From contig NC_013739.1 in assembly GCF_000025265.1 (NCBI RefSeq), positions 5,132,001-5,196,000 of the forward strand: a DNA stretch of 64,000 nt. The letters are read 5' to 3'. This document shows, in pieces, positions 50,397 through 58,932 of the stretch. Under the pieces are notes generated by a model, which was given only the letters and a program-made list of their open reading frames with translations, did no database searches and was not told where the DNA came from. How positions within the stretch are numbered: position 1 is the first letter of the stretch; each line of letters starts with the position of its first letter. The translations under genes were made by a program, and so were the position numbers. This stretch comes from Conexibacter woesei DSM 14684. GTDB lineage: Bacteria; Actinomycetota; Thermoleophilia; Solirubrobacterales; Solirubrobacteraceae.

Positions 50397-51551
50397 GTGA
50401 CGATACGCCCGATACCGGTCAATTCCGGCGGAGGACTGGACGTCGAGAACATCATCGGGCGCGACGGCTTCCGCGACGAGATGCTTGCGGCGCTCGACCG
50501 CCGCAGCGTCGTGCTCACCGGCGAGCGCCGCATGGGCAAGACGTCGGTCGCCAAGCTCGTCGAGCGAGCATCACCCAGGGACGGCTGGACGACGGTGCGC
50601 CTGAGCGTGGAGGGGTACCGCAGCATCGACGAGCTGACGCAATCACTGCTCTGGTCGTTGGAGAGATTCGAGAATCCGCTCCAGCGCACTGCTCGCGGAC
50701 TGCTCAACCGGCTGTCGTTCAACGTCGGAGGCGTCGGCGTCGAGCCGGCGCAGAGCCGGCTGCTGTTCGAGGACGTCGTGACGGCGGCGGTCGCCGAGAC
50801 CGACAGCCGCCTGCTGCTGATCCTCGACGAGCTCCCGCTGTTCGCCCGCGCGCTCAACCAACGCGACCCGGCTGGCGACGAGGGCACGGCCGCGCTGCAC
50901 CTGCTCCGGCGCCTGCGCGAGACACACGCCGGTCTCCGGATGCTCTGCCTTGGCTCGATCGGCTTTCACCACGTCACCCGTGACGCTTCCGGCGTCCTCA
51001 ACGACACGGTGCGTCTGCGCCTGGATCCGCTCCCATGCGGCGACGGCGGCGACGCCGAACTGCTCGCGCGGTGCCTGTTGCGCGGCGCCGACCTTCCCGA
51101 CCACGACGAAGCCGAGACCGCCCGCGCCATCGCCGCCTGTGTCGAGGGTGTCCCGTACTACATGCACAAGATCGTCGAGGCGGCCGAGCGTCTCTCGCTC
51201 TCGGGCACGTTGGACAGTGCAGCGATCGACGAGATCGTGACGACGGCCATCACGACGTCCGACGATCCATGGGACCTGCGGCACTACCGTGACCGGATCC
51301 CCGTCTACTACGGCGAGCAGGCACCGCTCGCGCGCGCGACCCTCGATGTTCTCGCCAGCGGTGCGCCACTCGATCTGGACGGCATCGTGAACTTGGTGCG
51401 CCTCGATCGGGAGCTCGAGGCGGTCGCCCGTGACGACGTGCGCGACGTGCTGGAGCGGCTCGAGGACGATCATTATCTCGTGCGCGATGGAGAGAACCGC
51501 ACGTTCGCGTTCGCGATCGTCCGCCGCGCATGGGTGAGGCTGCGGCGATGA
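50397..51551 (+). CDS. P-loop ATPase of the archaeal-ATPase/AAA type (system protein A)
   Basis: A 384-aa ATPase. Residues 20-55 read IGRDGFRDEMLAAL... with Walker A GERRMGKTS (42-50), and Walker B LLLILDELP (to 147). The RRxGKT form is characteristic of the archaeal-ATPase/MNS-like STAND-related NTPases. The C-terminal third contains a winged-helix-like region (LDLDGIVNLVRLDRELEAVA...VLERLEDDHYLVRDG). GTG 50397 is preferred; a TTG at 50361 would extend it. The stop overlaps the second ATPase gene as ATGA, so the two proteins are made together. I recognise no named system. Confidence 0.75.
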   Translation: MTIRPIPVNSGGGLDVENIIGRDGFRDEMLAALDRRSVVLTGERRMGKTSVAKLVERASPRDGWTTVRLSVEGYRSIDELTQSLLWSLERFENPLQRTARGLLNRLSFNVGGVGVEPAQSRLLFEDVVTAAVAETDSRLLLILDELPLFARALNQRDPAGDEGTAALHLLRRLRETHAGLRMLCLGSIGFHHVTRDASGVLNDTVRLRLDPLPCGDGGDAELLARCLLRGADLPDHDEAETARAIAACVEGVPYYMHKIVEAAERLSLSGTLDSAAIDEIVTTAITTSDDPWDLRHYRDRIPVYYGEQAPLARATLDVLASGAPLDLDGIVNLVRLDRELEAVARDDVRDVLERLEDDHYLVRDGENRTFAFAIVRRAWVRLRR

Positions 51552-54310
51552 ACGTGCTGCGCACCCATCGCGCGGCGCTGCCGGCGTTCACCCCCACCGC
51601 GGTGCCGGCTGAAGAGCTGGCTGCACGCACCGTCGGTCGCGACGAGATCGTGAGACGGCTGGCGAGACGACTCCGCTCGGCCGCGAGATCGAAGGAGCGG
51701 CCGCATTTCCTCGTCGTCGGGCCGCGCGGCAGCGGGAAGACCCACCTGCTGCGGGTCGTCGTCCACGAGACGTTGCAGGACAGACGGACCGCGAGACGGC
51801 TCGCGGCGGTCGTCCTGCCGGAAGACGCGCCGGAGATCGTCTTCTACAACGACCTCCTCTTCTCGATCGTCGAGCGGCTGCTCGGCCAGGGCCCCCGCCC
51901 GCAGAACGGCACCCTGCTCGCGGACGCCCGCGCAGCCCGACGCGACACGCTCCAGCTGGAACAGGTCGTGCTGCGCGCCCTGGGCGACCGAACGCTGCTG
52001 CTCGTCGTAGAGAACCTCAACCGTGTCTTCCACGACTTCGGCGACGACGGCCAGGCGCGGCTGCGAGCCTTCGCCGAGAACACCGGTCGGCTGATGCTGC
52101 TCGCCTCGACCCCGCTGCTGTTCGACGGTGTCTCCGAGCATGCGAGACCGTGGTACGGCGCCTTCTCGACCGAGATGCTCGACGACCTGTCCGCCGAGGA
52201 GGGCGGTGCGCTGCTCCGCCACCTCGCCGCGGTCGCCGGCGATGACGAGCTGGCGGCGTTCCTGGAGACTCCGACCGCGCGAGCGCGACTCCGGGCGGTC
52301 ACCCACGTGACCGGCGGTTCGCCCCGGATGTGGACCGTGCTCGCCGCCTGCGTGACCGTCGAGACGCTCGACGAGCTGGCGCCGCTGGTGAGAACGCTGC
52401 TCGACGAGCTGGTGCCCTACTACCAGGAGCGGCTGAACTCGCTGCCGGGCAACGAGCGCAAGCTCGTCGTCGAGCTGTGCCGCTCAGCGATGGTCGAGCG
52501 CGACGGCGCTGTCGTCCAGGTCAGCCCTGGGATGCGGACGGTCAAGGAGCTGGCAGAGCTGAGCGGGTTGGACGCAACCATCGCGGCCACCTCGCTCAGA
52601 CGGCTCCACGACGCCCGCTGGGTCCGCAGGACGAAACTGCCCGGAACCGACCAGCGAACCACCTGGTACGAGATCCGCGAGCCGATGCTGCGCCACCACC
52701 TGCAGTACCGCGACTCCGACGGCGAGCTGCTCAACGTGATCGTCTCGTTCCTGCGCGACTGGTACTCGATCGCCGAGCAGCGAGAGCGGCTCGCGCTCGC
52801 CGACCCTGGCTCGATCGACGAGGACTACTTCCGAGGTGCCATGAGATGGTCGGTCGCGACGACGATCGACTCGCTCTTCGGCGACACCGACCCGATCGCG
52901 CTGCTCGCCGGAGCGCGCGGGTGGCTGGAGCGCCGCCCGTCCGACCCGGAGCGCGCCGGCATGAGCCGGCTCGCCGCGATCGCCGCCGAGGCCGCGGCAC
53001 TGGCGGTCCTCTCGGGCGAGGAGGCGGCACGGGAGGCGCTCGCGTTGCGGACGGTGGGCTCGGATCCAGCCGACCGCGAGGTCGCTGAAGCCGTCGCCAC
53101 AGCAGCGATCGAGGCCGCGACGACGACCGAGGCCGAAGCGGAGCCGGAGAAGCGAGTGCAGCGTGCACTGGACGCGGCCGTCGAGGCCGTCGACCCCCTC
53201 CGCGCCCGTGACTCGCTCGTGCTGCGGCTGCTCGCCACCGGCTGGGCGATCACCCGCGTGGACGTGCCAGAGATCCATCCCCGTCTCGACACGCTGCGAG
53301 ACGACGCTGAGGACGCCGGCGACCCGCTGCTCGTCTGCGCGGTCGACTCGATGCGGTCGCTGGCCCTCTTGCGCGAAGAGAACTACGAGCAGGCGCGCGA
53401 CGTGGCACGGGCGTGCCTCGACGAGCGTCTGCGCCTGCTGGGAAGTGCGCATCCAGACACTGCCGAGATCGCGTATCGGCTCGCGGTCGCATTTCACGGG
53501 GCGAACCCGGAGAACCCAGATCTTCCAGCTGACCTGCTCCCAGCCTTCGAGTCGGCGATCGAGTTCGCCGACGAGCGTCAACGTCCGTTCCTGATGGCGG
53601 TGGCCACTGGGGCGGCGATCCAAGCCGCAGAGTGGGAACGTGCGGGCCATTGGGCTGAGGTGCAACTCGAGCTGCCTGACGACACGGCCGCCATGCCGCG
53701 GTACGAGCTGGCAGTCACTGCAGGATTCAGCCGAGACCTTCGCGAGGAGTGGAGCGCCGCTGTCCGCTTCCTGGCGTCAGCGGTTCGGGAGGAGAGCCTC
53801 TACAGCGGTTACCTCATCGGCGCCGGCGAGGAGGTGCGGGCTGGCTTCGCTGATGCCGCAAAGCGTGTGTCGCCGATGCAGCTGCTCGACGGTGACGCCG
53901 AGCTTAGAGCGGCGTTGGAGCTTGCGTTGGAGACCGACGCTGACCGCGTGCTCGCAGGGTGGCTCGGCGTGCTCGCCGAGCAGCCGCCGGTGGGCAAGGC
54001 AGCCTCCATCGCCACGCGGATCGCCGAGATCCTCGTCCGCGATGACGCCGACAAGGATGTGGTCGTCGCGCTCATGGCCGTCGCCTCAGAGCGCGATGAG
54101 GCCCACGCGCACCTCATCGACTGGATCGCATGGTGGGAGGCGACGCTCGCCGAGCAGGCGGAGGCGTCGTACCTCCTGGCGATCGTGCGAGCCCTGCGGC
54201 TCGCGTTGCTCGGCGGCCGATCCGCAATGGCGGAGCTGCCCGCGGAGCTGCGAGATGTCGTGTTGGCCGTGGTCGACGGCAAGCTGGACGACATCGTGCG
54301 CGGAAGCTGA
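51548..54310 (+). CDS. Large P-loop ATPase with helical C-terminal region (system protein B)
   Basis: A 920-aa protein. N-terminal Orc1/STAND-like NTPase with Walker A GPRGSGKTH (58-66), Walker B-like LLLVVENLN (150-158) and a sensor-like LLASTPLLF. A winged-helix follows (AELSGLDATIAATSLRRLHD; ARWVRRTKL, about residues 330-365). The remaining 500 residues are helical with TPR-like segments (YEQARDVARACLDERLRLLG), as in sensor domains of signal-transducing NTPases. ATG 51548 overlaps the previous stop; an upstream in-frame ATG at 51530 is less likely. No effector domain is recognised. Function unknown; a defence or stress-sensing role is inference. Confidence 0.7.
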   Translation: MNVLRTHRAALPAFTPTAVPAEELAARTVGRDEIVRRLARRLRSAARSKERPHFLVVGPRGSGKTHLLRVVVHETLQDRRTARRLAAVVLPEDAPEIVFYNDLLFSIVERLLGQGPRPQNGTLLADARAARRDTLQLEQVVLRALGDRTLLLVVENLNRVFHDFGDDGQARLRAFAENTGRLMLLASTPLLFDGVSEHARPWYGAFSTEMLDDLSAEEGGALLRHLAAVAGDDELAAFLETPTARARLRAVTHVTGGSPRMWTVLAACVTVETLDELAPLVRTLLDELVPYYQERLNSLPGNERKLVVELCRSAMVERDGAVVQVSPGMRTVKELAELSGLDATIAATSLRRLHDARWVRRTKLPGTDQRTTWYEIREPMLRHHLQYRDSDGELLNVIVSFLRDWYSIAEQRERLALADPGSIDEDYFRGAMRWSVATTIDSLFGDTDPIALLAGARGWLERRPSDPERAGMSRLAAIAAEAAALAVLSGEEAAREALALRTVGSDPADREVAEAVATAAIEAATTTEAEAEPEKRVQRALDAAVEAVDPLRARDSLVLRLLATGWAITRVDVPEIHPRLDTLRDDAEDAGDPLLVCAVDSMRSLALLREENYEQARDVARACLDERLRLLGSAHPDTAEIAYRLAVAFHGANPENPDLPADLLPAFESAIEFADERQRPFLMAVATGAAIQAAEWERAGHWAEVQLELPDDTAAMPRYELAVTAGFSRDLREEWSAAVRFLASAVREESLYSGYLIGAGEEVRAGFADAAKRVSPMQLLDGDAELRAALELALETDADRVLAGWLGVLAEQPPVGKAASIATRIAEILVRDDADKDVVVALMAVASERDEAHAHLIDWIAWWEATLAEQAEASYLLAIVRALRLALLGGRSAMAELPAELRDVVLAVVDGKLDDIVRGS

Positions 54311-54313
54311 ACG

Positions 54314-54341
54314 GCCGCCCGCCGAGGAGGAGGCGGGCGGC
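54314..54341. terminator. Hairpin between the ATPase pair and aldehyde dehydrogenase
   Basis: GCCGCCCGCC (54314-54323) and GGCGGGCGGC (54332-54341) form a perfect 10-bp stem with an 8-nt loop between convergent genes. Confidence 0.6.
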
Positions 54342-54355
54342 GCGAACGCAAGCCG

Positions 54356-55852
54356 CTACAGCGCGACGATGACCGACTTCGTCTCGAGGTAGTTGTTGAG
54401 CACTTCCTCGCCCATCTCGCGGCCCCAGCCGGACTGCTTGTAGCCGCCGAACGGCAGCTCGGCGCTGAACACGTGGTAGCTGTTGACGTGCACGGTGCCG
54501 GCCTTGATCCGCTTCGCCAGCTTGTGCGCCTTGGAGACGTCGCGCGTCCAGACGCCGGCGGCGAGGCCGTAGTGGGAGTCGTTCGCCTGGCGCGCGAGGT
54601 CGTCGACGTCGCTGAACGGCATCGCGGCGATCACCGGCCCGAAGACCTCCTCGCGCACGATCGTGTGCTCGGGCGTCGCGTCGACCAGCACAGTCGGCTG
54701 GACGAACCAGCCGTCGCCGTCGATCGCGGAGCCGCCGGCGGTCGCGCGGTTGCCCTCGGCGGCGCCCTTCGCGAGGTAGCCGGTGACGCGGTCGAACTGC
54801 TCCTGGGAGACGAGCGGGCCCATCTCCGTCGTCGGGTCGAGGCCGTGACCGACTCTGATCGACTTCGCCGCGCTCGTGATCCCCTCGACGACGCGGTCGA
54901 ACTGGTCCTCCTGCACGTACAGGCGCGAGCCGGCGGAGCAGACCTCGCCCTGGTTGAAGAAGATCCCCTGCGCGGCGCCGGCGATCGCGGCGTCGACGTC
55001 GGCGTCGGAGAAGACGACGTTCGGCGACTTGCCGCCGAGCTCCAGCGAGACGCGCTTGAGGTTGCCGGTCGCGGTCTGCGCGATCAGCTTGCCGACCTCG
55101 GTCGAGCCGGTGAAGGCGACCTTGTCGACGCCCTCGTGCGCGGCGAGCGCGGCGCCGGCCGTCTCGCCGTAGCCGGGGATCACGTTGACGACGCCGTCGG
55201 GCACGCCCGCCTCCAGCAGCAGCTCGCCGAGCCGCAGCGCGCTCAGCGGCGTCTGCTCGGCCGGCTTCAGCACGACGGTGCAGCCGGTCGCGAGCGCCGG
55301 GCCGAGCTTCCACGCCGCCATCAGCAGCGGGAAGTTCCACGGGATGATCTGGCCGACGACGCCGACCGGCTCGCGCAACGTGTAGGCATGGAACTCAGCG
55401 CCGGGCATGTACGGCACCGACGGGTTGATCGTGCCGCCGTTGAGCTTCGTCGCCCATCCGGCCATGTACCAGAAGAGGTCAGCCGCGAGCGGGACGTCGG
55501 CCGCCGCGGCGACCGCCTTCGGCTTGCCGTTGTCGAGCGTCTCCAGCTCCGCCAGCTCGTCCGCGTTCTCCATGATCAGGTCGCCGACGCGGTGGACGAT
55601 CCGCCCACGCTCGGATGGGTTCAGGCGGGACCACGGCCCGTCCTCCAGCGCTCTGCGAGCGGCCGCGACTGCCAGCTCGACGTCCTGCGCGTCGCCCTCC
55701 GCGACGGTCGCGAGCACCGCGCCGGTCGCCGGGTCGTAGGTGTCGAACGTCTTGCCGCTGACGGACTCCCGCCACTGACCGCCGATCAGCAGCTTGCGCG
55801 GCTCGGACGTGAAACGGCGGGTCGCTTCACCGATGGGGACGGCGACAGCCAT
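54356..55852 (-). CDS. NAD(P)-dependent aldehyde dehydrogenase
   Basis: A 498-aa aldehyde dehydrogenase of the AldA/betaine-aldehyde type. Visible signatures: IIPWNFPLLMAAWK (catalytic Asn), FTGSTEVGK (cofactor loop), LELGGKSPNVVF (general-base Glu) and FFNQGEVCSAGSRL (nucleophile Cys). ATG 55852 is preceded by GAGGAGG, making it a clear start; the extra 13 codons upstream are not needed. A TetR gene lies upstream on the same strand with operator-like repeats between. Substrate unknown. Confidence 0.92.
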   Translation of the reverse strand: MAVAVPIGEATRRFTSEPRKLLIGGQWRESVSGKTFDTYDPATGAVLATVAEGDAQDVELAVAAARRALEDGPWSRLNPSERGRIVHRVGDLIMENADELAELETLDNGKPKAVAAAADVPLAADLFWYMAGWATKLNGGTINPSVPYMPGAEFHAYTLREPVGVVGQIIPWNFPLLMAAWKLGPALATGCTVVLKPAEQTPLSALRLGELLLEAGVPDGVVNVIPGYGETAGAALAAHEGVDKVAFTGSTEVGKLIAQTATGNLKRVSLELGGKSPNVVFSDADVDAAIAGAAQGIFFNQGEVCSAGSRLYVQEDQFDRVVEGITSAAKSIRVGHGLDPTTEMGPLVSQEQFDRVTGYLAKGAAEGNRATAGGSAIDGDGWFVQPTVLVDATPEHTIVREEVFGPVIAAMPFSDVDDLARQANDSHYGLAAGVWTRDVSKAHKLAKRIKAGTVHVNSYHVFSAELPFGGYKQSGWGREMGEEVLNNYLETKSVIVAL

Positions 55853-55930
55853 GACGGCCTCCTCTGACGTTGTTCTCCTCTGCGCCGCCAACCCCCGGGC
55901 GGCGACTCGCAGACGACGATAGTCCGGAAG

Positions 55931-55964
55931 ACGTTGCAGAAAGGTTGCGTTGCAACGTTGCGCG
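55931..55964. promoter_or_regulatory. GTTGC repeat cluster and palindrome, candidate TetR operator
   Basis: Four GTTGC units occur within about 30 bp, including the perfect palindrome CGTTGCAACG (55948-55957). It lies upstream of the aldehyde dehydrogenase start and just after the TetR stop; GTTGCGTT also appears at the nitrilase/TetR promoter (56653), supporting one regulator for both sites. Confidence 0.5.
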
Positions 55965-56008
55965 CCGCGTGGAGCGTCGTGACCGGCGCGCGGCGCGGGC
56001 GGCGCCGC

Positions 56009-56638
56009 TCAGACCGCGAGGCCGCGCTCGATGATCGCGCGGCCCTCCGCGAGTGCGGCGCGGACCTCGTCGTCGGTCAGCCTGAGGCGGTCCTGCCGCA
56101 GGCTCAGCGCGATCACGCCGTTCCACGCCCCCCACAGGAAGCGCATCCCGTCGACGGCGGCGATCGGCCGCACCTCGCCCGCGTCGATCGCCGCCTGGAG
56201 GTCGGCGCCGACGGCGCCGACGAGCCGCTCGACGCGGTCGGCGATCCGCTGCTCGGCCTCGCTCAGATCCGCGCCGACCGGCGGTTCGAGCATCCGCAGC
56301 GCGACGAGGCGAAAGGCGTCCGGCCGCTCGAGGTGGAAGCGCAGGTACGCCTCGCCGGCGGCGAGTATGCGAGCGAGCGGCGAGGGGTCGCCCGGCACGT
56401 CGGCCATGAAGCGCTCGTTGACGTCCAGCGCCTCCTCGACGAGCGCGAGGTAGACGCCCTCCTTCGAGCGGAAGTGGAAGTAGACCGACCCGACCGAGAC
56501 GTCGGCTCGCTCCGCGATCTCGTCGATCGTCGTGCGCGCGACCCCGTTGGCGAAGAACAGCTGCCGCGCCGCGTCGAGGATCGCGGCGGCGGTGAGCGCC
56601 TTGCGCCGCTGCCCGCGGGTAGGTGCTTGCCCGGTCAC
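56009..56638 (-). CDS. TetR family transcriptional regulator
   Basis: A 209-aa regulator. HTH TTIDEIAERADVSVGSVYFH followed by FRSKEGVYLAL is a textbook TetR DNA-binding domain. Starts at GTG 56638. It lies between, and probably controls, the aldehyde dehydrogenase on one side and the divergent nitrilase operon on the other; similar GTTGC-containing repeats precede both. Confidence 0.9.
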   Translation of the reverse strand: MTGQAPTRGQRRKALTAAAILDAARQLFFANGVARTTIDEIAERADVSVGSVYFHFRSKEGVYLALVEEALDVNERFMADVPGDPSPLARILAAGEAYLRFHLERPDAFRLVALRMLEPPVGADLSEAEQRIADRVERLVGAVGADLQAAIDAGEVRPIAAVDGMRFLWGAWNGVIALSLRQDRLRLTDDEVRAALAEGRAIIERGLAV

Positions 56639-56652
56639 CGCCCGTCACTATA

Positions 56653-56680
56653 GTTGCGTTCAGTTTCGAGGCAAACTGCA
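56653..56680. promoter_or_regulatory. Dyad in the TetR-nitrilase divergent region
   Basis: CAGTTT-N6-AAACTG (56661-56678) is a perfect inverted repeat, flanked by TTGCG on the left and CAA on the right, within 55 bp separating the divergent starts at 56638 and 56693. A TATAG lies at 56649-56653. Confidence 0.55.
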
Positions 56681-56692
56681 AAGGGGAACGGG

Positions 56693-57700
56693 ATGACGAT
56701 CCGCGCGGCGGCCGTCCAGCTCGAAGCGGAGGTCGGGAACATCGACGCGAACCTCGAGCTGTGCGAGGGGCTCGCGGACGCAGCGGCGGCGCGCGGGGCG
56801 AACTGGATCGTGCTGCCGGAGTTCTTCTCGACCGGCGTCGCGAACCGTCCCGAGCTGCGCGAGGCGGCGCCGCCCGCGGACGGCGCGCCGGCGCAGCTGC
56901 TGCGCGACCTCGCGACGCGGCACGAGGCGCACGTCGGCGGCTCGGCGCTCGTGCGCGACGACGACGGCCACGTGCGCAACGCGTTCCTGCTCTTCGGCCC
57001 CGACGGCGCGCTGCTCGGCCGCCACGACAAGGACCTCCCGACGATGTGGGAGAACGCGCTCTACGTCGGCGGCGGCGACCCCGGCCGGATCGAGGCCGGC
57101 GGGCTGACCGTCGGCGTCGCGCTCTGCTGGGAGCTGATGCGGACCCAGACCGCCGAGCGGCTGGCGGGCCGCGTCGACCTCGTGGTCGGCGGCTCGGGCT
57201 GGTGGAGCATCCCGCGCTGGCGCCCGCACCGGCTGTTCGCGCGCTGGGATGCGGCCAACCACCGCCGCGCCGTCACGGCGGCGGAGCGGTTCGCGCCGTA
57301 CGCCGGCGCGCCGGTCGTCCACGCCGCCCACTCCGGTCCGCTCAACTGCCCGTTCCCCGGCGGCAGCTGGATCTACCACGGCCGCTTCGCGGGCGCCGCG
57401 GTCGTCTGCGACGCGGACGGGACGGTGCTCGCGGCGCGCGGGCGCGAGGACGGGCCGGGCGTCGCCGTCGCCGACCTGGAACCGCGACGCCGTCCCCCGC
57501 GCGCGCTGCCCGCGGGCTTCTGGCTCCAGCAGCGGGGCGCGCTCGGCGCCGCCGCGTGGGCGTACCAGAACCCGCTCGGACGGTCGCAGTACCGCCGCGC
57601 GCACGAGCGCAGGCTCGACCGCGCGGCGCTCGCGGGCGCGCCGGCCGCGCCGGCCGCAGCCCCGACCACCGCCCCGCCGCGGACCGGAGCGGTGGCATGA
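56693..57700 (+). CDS. Nitrilase-superfamily carbon-nitrogen hydrolase
   Basis: A 335-aa CN-hydrolase. The Glu-Lys-Cys triad is visible: VLPEFFSTG (Glu), GRHDKDLP (Lys) and VALCWELMR (Cys). The family cleaves nitriles, amides or carbamoyl groups. Start ATG 56693 follows AAAGGGGAACGGG. The stop overlaps the small membrane-protein gene as ATGA. Likely under the divergent TetR regulator, together with the aldehyde dehydrogenase. Confidence 0.88.
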   Translation: MTIRAAAVQLEAEVGNIDANLELCEGLADAAAARGANWIVLPEFFSTGVANRPELREAAPPADGAPAQLLRDLATRHEAHVGGSALVRDDDGHVRNAFLLFGPDGALLGRHDKDLPTMWENALYVGGGDPGRIEAGGLTVGVALCWELMRTQTAERLAGRVDLVVGGSGWWSIPRWRPHRLFARWDAANHRRAVTAAERFAPYAGAPVVHAAHSGPLNCPFPGGSWIYHGRFAGAAVVCDADGTVLAARGREDGPGVAVADLEPRRRPPRALPAGFWLQQRGALGAAAWAYQNPLGRSQYRRAHERRLDRAALAGAPAAPAAAPTTAPPRTGAVA

Positions 57701-58122
57701 GCGACGCCCGCACACTCAGTCCGCTCGCCCGCTCCGGGCTCGTCGAGCTGGCCGCGAGCGCGCTCTCGGGCTGGGTCTACACGCTCTGCCGCACGCAGCC
57801 GGAGACGGCGCGCAGACTCGGCATCCAGAACCCGGCGCGGATCCGTCAGTGGCACCTCGACCTCGCCGCGCTCGGCACCGCCAGCGTCGCCTGCGGCCTC
57901 GCGGTCCCCGACCCGCCGCCGCTCGCCGGCCGCGCGCTGCGGGTCGGCGCCTGGACGAACGCGATGGCGTTCCTGCCGCTCGCGTTCAAGCCCGACCTCG
58001 ACAGACACCCGCTCTTCATGGCCGCCGTCACGGCCTCGTTCGTGAGCACCACCATCGGCTTCTGCGGGCTGGCGGCCGGTGGGCGCAAGACGCGCCGGCC
58101 GGACGCGGCCGCCGACCGCTAG
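57697..58122 (+). CDS. Small membrane protein coupled to the nitrilase, function unknown
   Basis: A 141-aa protein with about three or four hydrophobic segments (WHLDLAALGTASVACGLAV; AAVTASFVSTTIGFCGLAAG). Size and helix number recall hydroxylaminobenzene-mutase-like or DoxX-like small membrane proteins, but no diagnostic motif is seen. Coupled by ATGA to the nitrilase gene, so it probably serves the same pathway. Confidence 0.7.
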   Translation: MSDARTLSPLARSGLVELAASALSGWVYTLCRTQPETARRLGIQNPARIRQWHLDLAALGTASVACGLAVPDPPPLAGRALRVGAWTNAMAFLPLAFKPDLDRHPLFMAAVTASFVSTTIGFCGLAAGGRKTRRPDAAADR

Positions 58123-58185
58123 ACGACGGCGAGCGCGGGGTTCCCCGCTTGCGGCGCGCCACCCTCGGCGCGCACCCTGCGGGCC

Positions 58186-58926
58186 ATGACCAAGACCATC
58201 GTTCGGACGGCCGCGGTCGTCCTCGTCCTGCTGTCCGCCGCGCCGGCGGCCGCGCTGGCCGACACGCTGCCGCGGATGTTCGCCTACCGCGTCGTGTCGG
58301 TCGAGCAGAGATACCAGTGGACCGACATGAGCAGAGGCTATCCGGAGAAGTGCGACTCCTGGATCAAGGGCGGCGGCGTCATCACGACGTCCGTCGGCGC
58401 GTACACCGGCCTGCTGAAGCTCGACGAGTACTACGCCGGCAAGATCTGGGGCCACTCGCCGAAGGAGGGACCGGCGCAGGTCGAGCGCAGACTCGACTAC
58501 CAGGGCCACCTGAAGCCAGACACCGAGGAGTGCTCGCCGTGCGGACCGTTGAGCGAGTACGGCCGCTGCAGAGGCGAGGTCCCCGACGAGAACGTGAAGG
58601 CGACGTGCGGCCCGAAGAGAGCGCGCGCGTCCACCTCGCTGACGGCGGAGAACCGGTCGCTGACGTTCAACGTCGCCGCGGGGCTCGACGACTTCCAGCA
58701 GCGCTGCCCGGAGGTCGAGCTGCCGGCCGATCCCGGCCCCGAGCGGCCGGAGTTCGGGAAGATGACCGAGCGCGGTGGGACCCGCCAGCTGCTGCGCCTC
58801 AGAAGAGGCGAGCGGCACACGATCGTCTTCCAGAGCAGACGCGGGAGATGCGACCGGATCGGGCAGAGGGGCTGGCACCACTGCGCCACCTCGACGGCGA
58901 AGGTGCTCTTCCGCCGTACCTCCTGA
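58186..58926 (+). CDS. Secreted Cys-rich protein of unknown function
   Basis: A 246-aa exported protein: signal peptide TAAVVLVLLSAAPAAALA then a mature region with eight cysteines (KCDSW; EECSPCG; GRCRG; ATCGP; RCPEV; GRCDR; HHCAT), suggesting several disulfides. No family recognised. Arginines are commonly AGA, as in other exported proteins here. Preceded by a small GC hairpin; no coupled gene. Confidence 0.7.
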   Translation: MTKTIVRTAAVVLVLLSAAPAAALADTLPRMFAYRVVSVEQRYQWTDMSRGYPEKCDSWIKGGGVITTSVGAYTGLLKLDEYYAGKIWGHSPKEGPAQVERRLDYQGHLKPDTEECSPCGPLSEYGRCRGEVPDENVKATCGPKRARASTSLTAENRSLTFNVAAGLDDFQQRCPEVELPADPGPERPEFGKMTERGGTRQLLRLRRGERHTIVFQSRRGRCDRIGQRGWHHCATSTAKVLFRRTS

Positions 58927-58932
58927 CGCTCG

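Noticed and set aside
58131-58148. GCGGGG-TT-CCCCGC as a terminator
   Set aside because: A 2-nt loop cannot form this stem as written; a shortened stem is weak, so it is not listed as a feature.
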